Of a DNA stretch of 64,000 nucleotides, positions 26,910-35,612 are shown in pieces. The notes under the pieces were generated by a model. It saw nothing but the letters and a program-made list of their open reading frames with translations. It was not told where the DNA came from and made no database searches. The stretch covers positions 5,237,501 to 5,301,500 of the forward strand of contig NZ_AP025343.1 of NCBI RefSeq assembly GCF_021654775.1, given 5' to 3'. The translations under genes and the position numbers were made by a program. This stretch comes from Paenibacillus azoreducens. Its GTDB lineage: Bacteria; Bacillota; Bacilli; Paenibacillales; Paenibacillaceae. Each line of letters opens with the position of its first letter. Within the stretch, counting starts at the first letter, position 1.

Positions 26910-27743
26910 GTGGAAAGAAGATATGCCTCACATCCACGGGAAGTAAAACAATTTGATACGGCGCGTTTGCGCGAAGAATTCCATATTCCGGTGCTGTTTA
27001 CGCCTGACCGTCTGGAGATGGTGCTGACGCATGAAGACCGTCTGATCATCGGTGGAGCTTTCCCGGTGAAAGAAGACGTCAAGTTGGAAGTAGATCTGAA
27101 AGAACTGGGCGTCTCCTTCTTCCTGGAACGCCGTGAAATCGGTATCATCAACGTCGGTGGAAAAGGCATCGTCGTTGTGGAAGGCAAAGATTACGAACTC
27201 GATCATAAAGAATGCCTGTTTGTCGGCATGGGCAACAAAGAGGTTGTTTTCAAGAGCGTGGATTCCGCGCAGCCGGCCAAATTCTATCTGAATTCGGCTC
27301 CTGCCCATCAATCCTATCCAACTCATAAAGCAACGCTTGCGGAAGCAGAGTCGGCTGATCTGGGTTCAATTACGAATTCCAACGAGCGTACGATTTACCG
27401 TTTCATCCATCAGGACGGCATTCAAAGCTCGCAGCTGGTTATGGGTATGACACTGCTCAAAACGGGGAACATGTGGAATACGATGCCTGCCCATGTCCAT
27501 CCTCGCCGGATGGAAGCTTATATGTATTTTGACCTGCCGGAGGATGCGGTTGTGATCCATTTGATGGGTGAACCGAACGAAACGCGCCATATCGTGATGA
27601 GAAACGAACAGGCCGTCATCTCGCCAAGCTGGTCGATCCACAGCGGTGTAGGCACAAGCAATTATACATTTATTTGGGGTATGGCCGGCGACAACAAAAT
27701 TTATTCCGATATGGACCCGGTTGACATAAAAGAATTAAAATAA
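26910..27743 (+). CDS. kduI: 5-dehydro-4-deoxy-D-glucuronate isomerase
   Basis: Isomerises 5-keto-4-deoxyuronate to 2,5-diketo-3-deoxygluconate in pectin/uronate breakdown. A cupin-fold zinc enzyme of 277 residues. The metal site is in PAHVHPRRMEAYMYFDL (two His and a Glu), with another His in SWSIHSGVGT. The ERRYASHP N-terminus is typical for the family. GTG 26910 is chosen because GGGAG lies 8 nt upstream and it gives the standard N-terminus; the frame is open to ATG 26886. It is first in a kduI-regulator-kduD operon. No KDG kinase or aldolase is nearby. Confidence 0.94.
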   Translation: MERRYASHPREVKQFDTARLREEFHIPVLFTPDRLEMVLTHEDRLIIGGAFPVKEDVKLEVDLKELGVSFFLERREIGIINVGGKGIVVVEGKDYELDHKECLFVGMGNKEVVFKSVDSAQPAKFYLNSAPAHQSYPTHKATLAEAESADLGSITNSNERTIYRFIHQDGIQSSQLVMGMTLLKTGNMWNTMPAHVHPRRMEAYMYFDLPEDAVVIHLMGEPNETRHIVMRNEQAVISPSWSIHSGVGTSNYTFIWGMAGDNKIYSDMDPVDIKELK

Positions 27744-27786
27744 ACATATTCGTTCTTTTTACCCTGATTTGAAATGAGGCTTGTTC

Positions 27787-28551
27787 ATGAACCCGATACT
27801 GCGGCACGAGAAAATTATGGAAGTCCTGCTGACGAACAAAGAAGTTACCGTGATCGAATTAAGCGAAATCTTGAAGGTGACGGGAAAAACCATCCGCGAA
27901 GACTTGACCAAACTGGAAGAACAAGGGTTGATCCGCCGCGTTCATGGCGGCGCCGTTCTGGCCCAAGCGGATCAATTTGGCATCTTGCCGTCAAAGGAAC
28001 CGATTACCAAACACCTGGATATGAAAAAAAGCATCGCGGCGGCAGCCATGCAGCGGATTCTTCCGGGTGACATCATCGCGCTTGACGGGGGCAGCACGAC
28101 GCTGGAGATCGCCCGCCACATGCCTAATCAACAGTACACGGTCATCACCAACGATGTGCATATCATCAGCGAACTTTCCAAAAAAGATAAAATTAATCTC
28201 GTGGTTCCCGGAGGTTACCGGGTCCGCAACATTCTTACCGGTCCCGAAGCCGTAGCGTATGTCAAGCAGCTGAATATTCAAAAAGCGTTCATTTCCGCAA
28301 CCGGCATACATTTGGAGCACGGACTTTCCGTTTACACCGGAGAATTGATTGATTTCAAACGCGCATTGATCGATACCGCGCGGGAAACCATTGCGGTGAT
28401 CGACCACCATAAATTCGGGCAGACCGCGCTTCGCACATTTGCGCAGCTGCAAGAGATACACTGTTTGATTACGGACGATGGGCTGCCGGAAGCCATGCTT
28501 GCGGAGTACCGCAAAGCAGGTATTCCAATCAAGCTGAGCGGCGGCCATTGA
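27787..28551 (+). CDS. DeoR/GlpR-family transcriptional regulator
   Basis: A 254-residue regulator. The N-terminal DeoR helix-turn-helix (about 3-58) has VTVIELSEILKVTGKTIRED and GLIRRVHGGAVL. The C-terminal DeoR sensor domain, which binds sugar phosphates, has ALDGGSTTLEIARHM and ISATGIHLEHG. ATG 27787 has GAGG at 7-nt spacing; a TTG two codons upstream is less likely. It sits between kduI and kduD and is probably their autogenous repressor, with the effector a uronate-pathway intermediate. Both statements rest on context. Confidence 0.88.
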   Translation: MNPILRHEKIMEVLLTNKEVTVIELSEILKVTGKTIREDLTKLEEQGLIRRVHGGAVLAQADQFGILPSKEPITKHLDMKKSIAAAAMQRILPGDIIALDGGSTTLEIARHMPNQQYTVITNDVHIISELSKKDKINLVVPGGYRVRNILTGPEAVAYVKQLNIQKAFISATGIHLEHGLSVYTGELIDFKRALIDTARETIAVIDHHKFGQTALRTFAQLQEIHCLITDDGLPEAMLAEYRKAGIPIKLSGGH

Positions 28552-28584
28552 TCCCCCACCTATTACCAAGGAGCGGATGATTGT

Positions 28585-29337
28585 ATGAAACTTTTTAATT
28601 TGGAAGGTAAAACAGCATTAGTAACCGGTGGATCCGGCGGCTTGGGACAAGGCATCGCCCTCGGACTGGCTGAAGCAGGCGCCGATATCGTAAGCGTATC
28701 CCGCGGCTCTTCCCAAGAAACCGTCGATAAAGTCAAAGCAATAGGACGCAAAGCGCTTGACATTGACGCCGATTTGAGCGATGCATCGAAACTGCAGGAA
28801 GTTTTTGATCAAGCGTTGTCTCTGACTGGACATATCGATATCCTCGTCAACAACGCAGGCATCATCCGCCGGACACCGGCCAAAGATCACAGCGATAAAG
28901 ACTGGTATGATGTGATCGACATCAACCTGAACACGGTGTTCCTGCTTTCGCAAATCACCGGCAGACATATGCTTGAACGCGGCAGCGGCAAGATCATCAA
29001 CATCTGCTCGATGCTGTCCTATCAGGGCGGAATCAATGTTCCGGGTTACACGGCAAGTAAACACGGCGTAGCAGGCCTCGTCAAAGCTTTCGCCAACGAG
29101 TGGGCCGGAAGCGGCATCCAAGTCAACGGCATCGCGCCAGGTTACATGGAAACGAATAACACTGCGCCGATCTTGGCCGATGACAAGCGCAAAGCCTCGA
29201 TCACGGAGCGCATCCCTGCCGGACGCTGGGGGACGCCTGCCGATCTTCAAGGCGCAGCCGTTTTCCTCGCTTCCTCCGCTTCGGATTATGTCAACGGACA
29301 TGTCCTTTGCGTGGATGGCGGATGGATGGCAAGATAA
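28585..29337 (+). CDS. kduD: 2-dehydro-3-deoxy-D-gluconate 5-dehydrogenase (2-deoxy-D-gluconate 3-dehydrogenase)
   Basis: Reduces 2,5-diketo-3-deoxygluconate to KDG, the step after KduI. Classical SDR of 250 residues: TGGSGGLG (14-21) binds NAD(P), NNAG (89-92), S142/S145 and YTASK with Y155 and K159 form the catalytic set, and the C-terminus VDGGWMAR is typical. ATG 28585 follows AAGGAG at a somewhat long spacing. It ends the operon; a strong hairpin terminator lies about 70 nt downstream. Confidence 0.93.
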   Translation: MKLFNLEGKTALVTGGSGGLGQGIALGLAEAGADIVSVSRGSSQETVDKVKAIGRKALDIDADLSDASKLQEVFDQALSLTGHIDILVNNAGIIRRTPAKDHSDKDWYDVIDINLNTVFLLSQITGRHMLERGSGKIINICSMLSYQGGINVPGYTASKHGVAGLVKAFANEWAGSGIQVNGIAPGYMETNNTAPILADDKRKASITERIPAGRWGTPADLQGAAVFLASSASDYVNGHVLCVDGGWMAR

Positions 29338-29404
29338 ACGAGGTCATCCGAGGCTGCGTACAAAGAAACTCCTAAGAATTGAAAAGCAATCATACATTCA
29401 ATAT

Positions 29405-29436
29405 GTAAAACGGCGTGCACATTTGCACGCCGTTTT
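29405..29436 (+). terminator. Strong bidirectional terminator between kduD and the MFS gene
   Basis: AAAACGGCGTGCA, CATT loop, TGCACGCCGTTTTTT. The perfect stem is flanked by A- and T-runs, so it can end both the plus-strand kdu operon and the convergent minus-strand MFS gene. Confidence 0.92.
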
Positions 29437-29567
29437 TTGCGATTATATTCATTATGCATTTACCCATCCGGCTCGCCAAATAAAATCCCCCTCCCTGCAG
29501 GAAATCGGGACAATAAAACTTCCACTCTGCAAAACTCGATGCTGCATTTTTGTCTCCGCAAAGCTGC

Positions 29568-30749
29568 TTATTGAAGCGTACGTGTCGCCGCATGATCGGC
29601 AGCCTTGCCGCGCCCGCTCCATTTGATCGAAAACAGCGCGGAAACCAGCGCCAATATGACGAAAACAACACCGACCCACGCATTGTAATATACCGATGAG
29701 CCTTCGATGACGATTCCTCCGATCGCCGAGCCCAGCGCGATGCCGATATGCGAAGCCGAACTGTTCAAGCTTTGCTGGATATCGGCCGATTCGGGCGCGG
29801 ATTGGATCAGGTAACTTTGCAGCGACGGCGAGATCGACCAGCTGAGGCCGCTCCAGACGATCATAACGATAAGGCAGACAACTGCCGAAAAGGTCGAGAG
29901 CGGCATCAGAAACATCACAATGGCAAAAATGCTCACGATTCCCAAAATGCTTTTTTCCGCACCGAATTTATCCGTAACCCATCCCCCAAAACCGCCGCCG
30001 GTTACCGCAGCGATTCCGAATATCAAATAAAACAGACTGAGCGCGGAAGGGCTCAAATGCAGCATTTCCTGAAGAAAAGGCGTCAAATACGCATAGAGCG
30101 TCAAATGCCCCGTCAACATCAAAATCGAAATCAAATGTGCGGAAATGATTTTTCCGCTTTTCAGTGAAGCCAACTGCCGCCGCAACGGAACTTGTACCTC
30201 CGGTGTGGTGCGGGGGATAAAGACTCGAATTGCCACGAGCGATACAACTGCCAGCAAAGTGATCATTACAAATGGGGCGCGCCAGCCAAACGAATTGCCA
30301 AGCATCATCCCAAACGGTACGCCAAGTACCAAAGAACCGCTCACGCCCATGAAAATAACGCCGATTGCTCTGGCCTTATATTCTTTCTCCGCCATTTGCG
30401 CAGCCATTGTGATCGACATGACGGTAATCAGCGCCCCGCTTGCCGCGGATAAAATCCTTGCAATCAGCATCGTCACTAAATTGGGACTGACAATAGACAG
30501 CAAATTTCCGAAGATAAATACGAGCAAGGCGCATTGGTACAGCTTTTTCCGCTCCATGCGCGCAGTCGCCGCCAGCAGCAGCGGGCCCGATACGGCAAAA
30601 ATAATGGAATACAGCGTGATCAACTGCCCGGCAGAGCTTAAGGAAATATGCAGATCTTTGGAGATCAAATCCAGAATTCCGCCTACGATCAGCTCAACCA
30701 TCCCTACCACAAAACAGGCAATTGCCAAAATATATATTCTAAAGTTCAT
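29568..30749 (-). CDS. MFS transporter (DHA1 / AraJ-like drug or sugar efflux)
   Basis: A 393-residue protein with 12 predicted TM segments. TM1 is YILAIACFVVGMVELIVGG. A short ATARMERKKLY loop after TM2 stands in place of the usual motif A. VSGSLVLGVPFGMMLG in TM5 is the antiporter-type motif C. It belongs with DHA1 drug/proton antiporters. The substrate is unknown. It follows a TrmB-like regulator on the same strand but has its own promoter and a palindromic operator (30786-30807). A terminator separates the two genes. Confidence 0.87.
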   Translation of the reverse strand: MNFRIYILAIACFVVGMVELIVGGILDLISKDLHISLSSAGQLITLYSIIFAVSGPLLLAATARMERKKLYQCALLVFIFGNLLSIVSPNLVTMLIARILSAASGALITVMSITMAAQMAEKEYKARAIGVIFMGVSGSLVLGVPFGMMLGNSFGWRAPFVMITLLAVVSLVAIRVFIPRTTPEVQVPLRRQLASLKSGKIISAHLISILMLTGHLTLYAYLTPFLQEMLHLSPSALSLFYLIFGIAAVTGGGFGGWVTDKFGAEKSILGIVSIFAIVMFLMPLSTFSAVVCLIVMIVWSGLSWSISPSLQSYLIQSAPESADIQQSLNSSASHIGIALGSAIGGIVIEGSSVYYNAWVGVVFVILALVSALFSIKWSGRGKAADHAATRTLQ

Positions 30750-30785
30750 ACGCCGGTTCGTTCCCCTCTCTAAGATGTCTCATTT

Positions 30786-30833
30786 GGTTACTACCGTAAT
30801 GGTAACTTATATGCACGAGATCATCAAGCCCAA
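30786..30833 (-). promoter_or_regulatory. MFS gene promoter with palindromic operator
   Basis: Minus strand: TTGGGC (30828-30833), 16-nt spacer, TATAAG (30806-30811). The dyad GGTTACTACCGTAATGGTAA (30786-30805) and adjoining CT lie at and just after the -10. The GTTAC...GTAAC arms resemble operators of HxlR-type redox or drug regulators. No HxlR gene is present nearby, so the regulator is either distant or lost. Confidence 0.5.
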
Positions 30834-30928
30834 ATTTCAGAGAAGAAAATCGTTTACCGTTGTACTTACAATGAAGACAGACCGCTCCATCATCGAAGAA
30901 ACCCCGCATTCCGCCTAAAGCGCAAATA

Positions 30929-30960
30929 CAAAAAGACGGATAGAGTCTCTTCTATCCGCC
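30929..30960 (-). terminator. Rho-independent terminator of the TrmB-type regulator
   Basis: Minus strand: GGCGGATAGA, AGAGAC loop, TCTATCCGTC, TTTTT, about 20 nt after the regulator stop codon. Confidence 0.85.
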
Positions 30961-30980
30961 TTAGGCTTCACAGACCGGAA

Positions 30981-31739
30981 TTAATACCGCAGCTGCATCA
31001 GCTGGGTCATAATTTCTTTGTCGTTCAGCATAATATCCTTGTATTTGGTTGTGATTTTGCTCAATAGAATATCGTGGTGGAAATAATCCGTAAAAAAGCG
31101 CACAAACGGCTGCGCTCTCGTTTTGATCGCCTGCCAGGCCTCTTCCTCCACGCCCGCAAAAAGCACTTCCGCATCGTCGACGATAAGCAATCTGAAACGT
31201 TCAAGCGTAACATGTTCCCTACTTGGCTCCATGATAACCAGGCTTTTCAGACTGCTCTGGATTTCGCCGACAGCAAGCGCTTCTACCCGTACCCCAGCCC
31301 GTTCCTTCTCCTCCAAAATGGGCAAATAGAGCTGAAAATCATCCTTCCAGGACGAAAATCGAATCGAGTCTCCGGCATCAAGCAGCATCTGCCGGATCTG
31401 GGCTTCAATGGAGGTATCCGCTTTTAAGCTCCAGACCCGGTCGTCCACGATTTCTTTTTGTAATTTTTGCCGCTCCAGTTCCTTGATGTCGGATTGAAAC
31501 TCGGAGGTCAACTTCTCGATGACCAGCGGGAGCGGCAGCGCCGTGTACAGTTTCTTCTTTTCCGAGATCGATTCCAGCACCATCCCTTTATCTACCATTC
31601 GGGATATAACCTCGTAAATTTTGGCTTTGGGCACGCCGGAATGCTTTACGATCATGGATGCATCCAGGGGCTGCACCGTAGCCGCCAATGTTTCATACAC
31701 TTTGCTTTCATACTGGGAAAAACCGAATTTATGCAACAA
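30981..31739 (-). CDS. TrmB-family transcriptional regulator
   Basis: A protein of about 252 residues with an N-terminal winged helix (FGFSQYESKVYETLAATVQP, SGVPKAKIYEVISRMVDKG), a coiled-coil linker (about 70-110) and a C-terminal phospholipase-D-like fold TrmB sensor (SIRFSSWKDDFQLYLPIL). TrmB proteins in bacteria and archaea control sugar uptake or metabolism. TTG 31739 is preferred because GGGAG lies 9 nt before it and it gives the usual N-terminus. The frame is open to 31835, but that part overlaps a promoter-like TTGACT and an ACTTGG...CCAAGT dyad. The target is unknown; the downstream MFS gene is possible. Confidence 0.8.
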   Translation of the reverse strand: MLHKFGFSQYESKVYETLAATVQPLDASMIVKHSGVPKAKIYEVISRMVDKGMVLESISEKKKLYTALPLPLVIEKLTSEFQSDIKELERQKLQKEIVDDRVWSLKADTSIEAQIRQMLLDAGDSIRFSSWKDDFQLYLPILEEKERAGVRVEALAVGEIQSSLKSLVIMEPSREHVTLERFRLLIVDDAEVLFAGVEEEAWQAIKTRAQPFVRFFTDYFHHDILLSKITTKYKDIMLNDKEIMTQLMQLRY

Positions 31740-31857
31740 GTCATCCAACTCCCGATCTTTCGAACTTGGTATTAATGTACCATAATTCCGGTATCCCAAG
31801 TCAATTTCATAATGCCAATGGCTGTTTGAATCCATTATGAAATGGACTTCCCTGCAT

Positions 31858-33069
31858 TTATTCGTAACTTAACGCATCAATCGGTTTCAAACGCGAAGCC
31901 TTATAGGCCGGATACACGCCAAACAGGATGCCGATCCCCACCGCGCTAAGGAAGGACAGCAGGATGGGCGGAAGCGTAATCAGAATCGGCAAATCGGCGA
32001 ATTTCTCAAGCAAAGCCGCCGCTCCGATGCCGAACATAATGCCAATCACCCCACCCAGCATGCTAAGTATAACCGCTTCGGCCAGAAACTGTGTCATAAT
32101 ATGTCCGCGCCCCGCCCCGATCGCCTTGCGTATCCCGATTTCGCGCGTTCTTTCCGTCACGGACACAATCATAATGTTCATAATGCCGACGCCTCCGATC
32201 AGCAAGGATATCGCCGCAACCCCTTGAAGCAGATTGGTCATGATCCGGTTGACGCCCTGGGCCGACTTCAAATATTCCTTTTGGGTTTCGATTCTGAAAT
32301 TCCTGGCTTCGCTCGGCTTCATCTTATGCTGAAGCCGGAGCGATTCTCCGACATCGCTGCTTGCTTTGTCGATCAGTTCCGGTGTTTTGGCTGAAATATA
32401 CATCATGTCGAATTTTTTCGCACCAAACCGTTTTTTCATCGTCGTAATAGGTATATATAACTGATCGTTTTGGGTGTTAAAGCTGTTCAATTTTTCAAGC
32501 ACGCCGATAACCGCGTACGGAATCCGGTTGATCTGGATCGTCTGGCCGATTAATTTCCCTTTGTCTCCGGAAAACAGACGTTTCGCGGCCTCGCTTTCAA
32601 GAATAACCACATTCATTCCGTGCTCAATCTCATACTGGGTAAAATTTCTGCCTTGCGCGAATTTAAATCCGAATACCCGGTCAAACCGCTTTAAGGTTCC
32701 CTCGACTTGAATATCGTAATTCTGAGGTCCTCTAGCCACCTTCGCGCTGGCTGAAGCTCCTTTAGGAGCCACGCCGGCTACGGTGTCCAGTTTTTCAATC
32801 CTTTGAACGTCATCCAGTGTCATCCGGCTGGCCTCATAAGAATTTCTTCCGTTTTCGGAATAATCCGGAACGTAAGAATAAACAAAGATCACGTTATTGC
32901 CCATACTCTTAATTTCTTTTTCAATGCTGGCCGTTGAGCCTTTGCCGATGGCTACGATCGCGATAACCGCTCCGACCCCGATGATGATCCCCAGCATGGT
33001 CAGCAGGGAGCGGAGTTTATTGGCCAGCAGGCTCGCAAGCGACACGCGCACGATTTCCATTACATTCAT
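31858..33069 (-). CDS. MacB/YknZ-like ABC transporter permease (FtsX domain)
   Basis: A 403-residue export permease. TM1 (SLLTMLGIIIGVGAVIAIVAIG) is followed by a large MacB-type extracytoplasmic domain (about 45-270), then three C-terminal TM segments of the FtsX domain with the conserved TERTREIGIRKAIGA stretch. It works with the ATPase encoded just upstream; the genes overlap by four nt (ATGA). Last gene of the TolC-HlyD-ATPase-permease operon. Likely exports a peptide or amphiphilic compound, by analogy with YknXYZ and MacAB. Confidence 0.9.
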   Translation of the reverse strand: MNVMEIVRVSLASLLANKLRSLLTMLGIIIGVGAVIAIVAIGKGSTASIEKEIKSMGNNVIFVYSYVPDYSENGRNSYEASRMTLDDVQRIEKLDTVAGVAPKGASASAKVARGPQNYDIQVEGTLKRFDRVFGFKFAQGRNFTQYEIEHGMNVVILESEAAKRLFSGDKGKLIGQTIQINRIPYAVIGVLEKLNSFNTQNDQLYIPITTMKKRFGAKKFDMMYISAKTPELIDKASSDVGESLRLQHKMKPSEARNFRIETQKEYLKSAQGVNRIMTNLLQGVAAISLLIGGVGIMNIMIVSVTERTREIGIRKAIGAGRGHIMTQFLAEAVILSMLGGVIGIMFGIGAAALLEKFADLPILITLPPILLSFLSAVGIGILFGVYPAYKASRLKPIDALSYE

Positions 33070-33785
33070 CTGCCCGTTTCCTCCGCCGCCAGTCTGCGGT
33101 TCATGATGACCCTCGAACCTTCGATCGCGCCGCCACGGAAATCGACTAACCGTTTGGCATATTCCGCCGTTTCCATTTCATGCGTGACAAGCAAAATGGT
33201 TACTCCCCGGTCGTTCAGCCTTTGGAAGATCTCCATGATTTCCATGCTTGTTCGGCTGTCAAGAGCGCCCGTAGGTTCGTCCGCCAGCAAAATCACCGGA
33301 TGATTTACGAGCGCCCGCGCGATGGACACCCGCTGCTGCTGTCCCCCCGACAGTTCGCTTGGTTTATTTTGAAGCCTGTCCCCGAGCCCTACCTGAATCA
33401 AAGCATCGGTCGCCCTTCTGCGGCGTTCCTTGGCGGGAACTCCCGCGTACATCATCGGCAGCTCCACATTGGCCAGCGCCGTTGCCCGCGGAAGGAGATG
33501 AAACTTTTGAAATACGAACCCGAGTTTTTGATTTCGAATGATCGCCAGCTCATGCTCCTTCGCCTCCAGAATCGAATAGCCGTCGAGATTGTATTTTCCA
33601 GAGGTCGGCCGATCCAGACAACCGATCATGTTCATCATCGTCGATTTTCCCGACCCGGAGGGACCCATAATAGCTACAAACTCCCCTTCGCAAATGGTCA
33701 GGTTTACCCCGCGGAGAGCTTCTATTTTCTGATCCCCTACATGATATATCTTTTTCATGTCTTCGATTTGGATTACCGTTTTCAT
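33066..33785 (-). CDS. MacB/LolD-type ABC transporter ATP-binding protein
   Basis: A 239-residue ATPase. Walker A GPSGSGKST (about 40-48), signature LSGGQQQRVSIARAL, Walker B VILLADEPTGALDS and H-loop VTHEM are all intact. The LADEPTGALDS sequence is characteristic of MacB/FtsE/LolD-type export ATPases. Powers the downstream FtsX-type permease. Confidence 0.94.
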   Translation of the reverse strand: MKTVIQIEDMKKIYHVGDQKIEALRGVNLTICEGEFVAIMGPSGSGKSTMMNMIGCLDRPTSGKYNLDGYSILEAKEHELAIIRNQKLGFVFQKFHLLPRATALANVELPMMYAGVPAKERRRRATDALIQVGLGDRLQNKPSELSGGQQQRVSIARALVNHPVILLADEPTGALDSRTSMEIMEIFQRLNDRGVTILLVTHEMETAEYAKRLVDFRGGAIEGSRVIMNRRLAAEETGR

Positions 33786-33821
33786 ACGCTCCCCCTTATT
33801 CGTGTTTACACGTCTGCCCGT

Positions 33822-35456
33822 CTAACCGACTGGGACGCCGAAATCTGCGTTTTCCGCAGGAGGTACGGCCGGTATAACGACGGTGGCTCCTTTTTTCACG
33901 CCTGATTTAATTTCCACGCGGTCAGTTGTGTAAATACCGATTTCGACGGGCTGGAACGTGTAATTTTCGGGATGAGCCGGGTCGGACGCCAGATACACGC
34001 CGTCTTGGCCGCCTTCCGATTGCAGCGCAGCCAAAGGGATATACATCACGTTGTTATGCGTAGCAAGTTCCACCGATATCTGCATATTCATCCCTGTCTT
34101 CAGCGTTCCTTCCGGATCCTGAATCGAAAGCTCCACGCTGTAAGTCGTTACCCCTGAGTCCGTCACGGCTTGCGGTGAAACGAAGGTGATTTTGCCCTCA
34201 TACTCTTTGTCAGGGTATGAATCCGTACGCATGACCGCTTTAAGCCCGGTTTTCATTTTCGCAATTTCGGTTTCGTCTACTTTGGCCAGCACCTTCAACT
34301 GGTTGGAGTTCGAATTGTTCATGACGATAAATGGAGCGGTCGGACTTGTCCCGACGTCCCCGTTCACCTTCAAAATCAATCCGTCCCACGGAGCGGTGAT
34401 TTGCAGCTTGGACAGCTCGCTTTTCTTTTGTTTCAGATCCGCTTCCGCCTGCTGTACGGCAGCTTCAGCCGACATTACCGCGGAGACCTCTGGCGGAGCT
34501 TCGACATTTTTTAAACCCTTCAAGGCGGATTGGTATGAAAGCTCGGCTTCCTCTTCCGCCTGCTTGCCTTTCGTCACTGTTTTCTCGTACTGCAGCTCCG
34601 CGTTGTCGTACTCTTTTTGAGCTTTATCCAGTGCATCCTGCAAGGCCGTTTGCGCTTTGGCATACTGCAGTTCGGCGTTCGTATGTTCAATTTTGGCTTT
34701 TTCCAGATTCCGCTCAGCCTCCGTCGTTTCGTTCAATGAAACGGCTCCAAGGCCAAACAGATAGGACTGGTCGTCATATTCCTTCTGGCTTTTATCCAAA
34801 TTGGATTTCGCCGCTGCGATTTGCTGCTCCGCTTCCTTTAATGCGGCATTTTCGCCCGGTTCCGAAAGGGCCTGCTTGGCTTTATCCAGATTTGCCTTGG
34901 CCGCCGCTTTCTGGTTCTCTGCTTCCTTCAAGGCAAATGGGTCATTCACGCTGTCCAATGCCATTTTCGCCTTCAGAACATTCTCTTTTTGTGTTTCAAT
35001 TTCGCTTGGCTTGGCGCCTTTCTTCACCTCGACCAACTTCGCTTTGACAATCTCCAAATTGGATTCCGCGCTTTTGATCTGCATCTTCGCTTCCGAATCG
35101 TCAAGCTGCGCCAGGATCTGCCCGGCCTTCACGCTGTCTCCGGCTTTGACGTTCACCTTGATCAGCTTGCTTGTCCCTGCGCTGGTAAAGTTCAGGTTCA
35201 CTTCTTTGGTGGCCTGGACGACGCCCGCCACGTTATGCGTATCCGTTACATCTCCCTGCTCAACCTTGACGGTTTCATTCGGGGGTGCTTCGACAGGTTT
35301 GGGGGCTTTTTCAAAATAGATAAAGATGCCGATTCCGCATAACAAAACGATCGCAGCCACAATCCAAATCCACCGTTTTCTTCGCTGCCGCCTCAGAGTG
35401 GTTAATGACTGATTATCATCGATTTCAAGCACGCCGTTTTCCTCCAAATTCATCAT
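33822..35456 (-). CDS. HlyD/MacA-type membrane fusion (adaptor) protein
   Basis: A 544-residue protein. A short cytoplasmic N-terminus and one TM segment (WIWIVAAIVLLCGIGIFIYF, near 30-49) are followed by the lipoyl-like half motif, an unusually long alanine/lysine/glutamate coiled-coil hairpin (about 120-345), the second lipoyl half (KLQITAPWDGLILKVNGD) and beta-barrel domains. The hairpin is longer than in B. subtilis YknX-like adaptors, and repeated KAKxxLD-type heptads suggest expansion. The Gram-positive adaptor would link the ABC pump to the cell wall or to the TolC-like partner encoded immediately upstream. Confidence 0.88.
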   Translation of the reverse strand: MMNLEENGVLEIDDNQSLTTLRRQRRKRWIWIVAAIVLLCGIGIFIYFEKAPKPVEAPPNETVKVEQGDVTDTHNVAGVVQATKEVNLNFTSAGTSKLIKVNVKAGDSVKAGQILAQLDDSEAKMQIKSAESNLEIVKAKLVEVKKGAKPSEIETQKENVLKAKMALDSVNDPFALKEAENQKAAAKANLDKAKQALSEPGENAALKEAEQQIAAAKSNLDKSQKEYDDQSYLFGLGAVSLNETTEAERNLEKAKIEHTNAELQYAKAQTALQDALDKAQKEYDNAELQYEKTVTKGKQAEEEAELSYQSALKGLKNVEAPPEVSAVMSAEAAVQQAEADLKQKKSELSKLQITAPWDGLILKVNGDVGTSPTAPFIVMNNSNSNQLKVLAKVDETEIAKMKTGLKAVMRTDSYPDKEYEGKITFVSPQAVTDSGVTTYSVELSIQDPEGTLKTGMNMQISVELATHNNVMYIPLAALQSEGGQDGVYLASDPAHPENYTFQPVEIGIYTTDRVEIKSGVKKGATVVIPAVPPAENADFGVPVG

Positions 35457-35612
35457 TTCATGTTCCGGCTCAATACTAAATTAGTTCTTTACATTGCGCG
35501 GGGTGACCGCTGCAGTTACGGATCGTTCTTCAGATCGATTTCGTCCCCTCCGCTACTTTCGCTTCGCATCAAGCACTAATTGTAATATTGATTCCATATT
35601 CCCTTAACTTTT

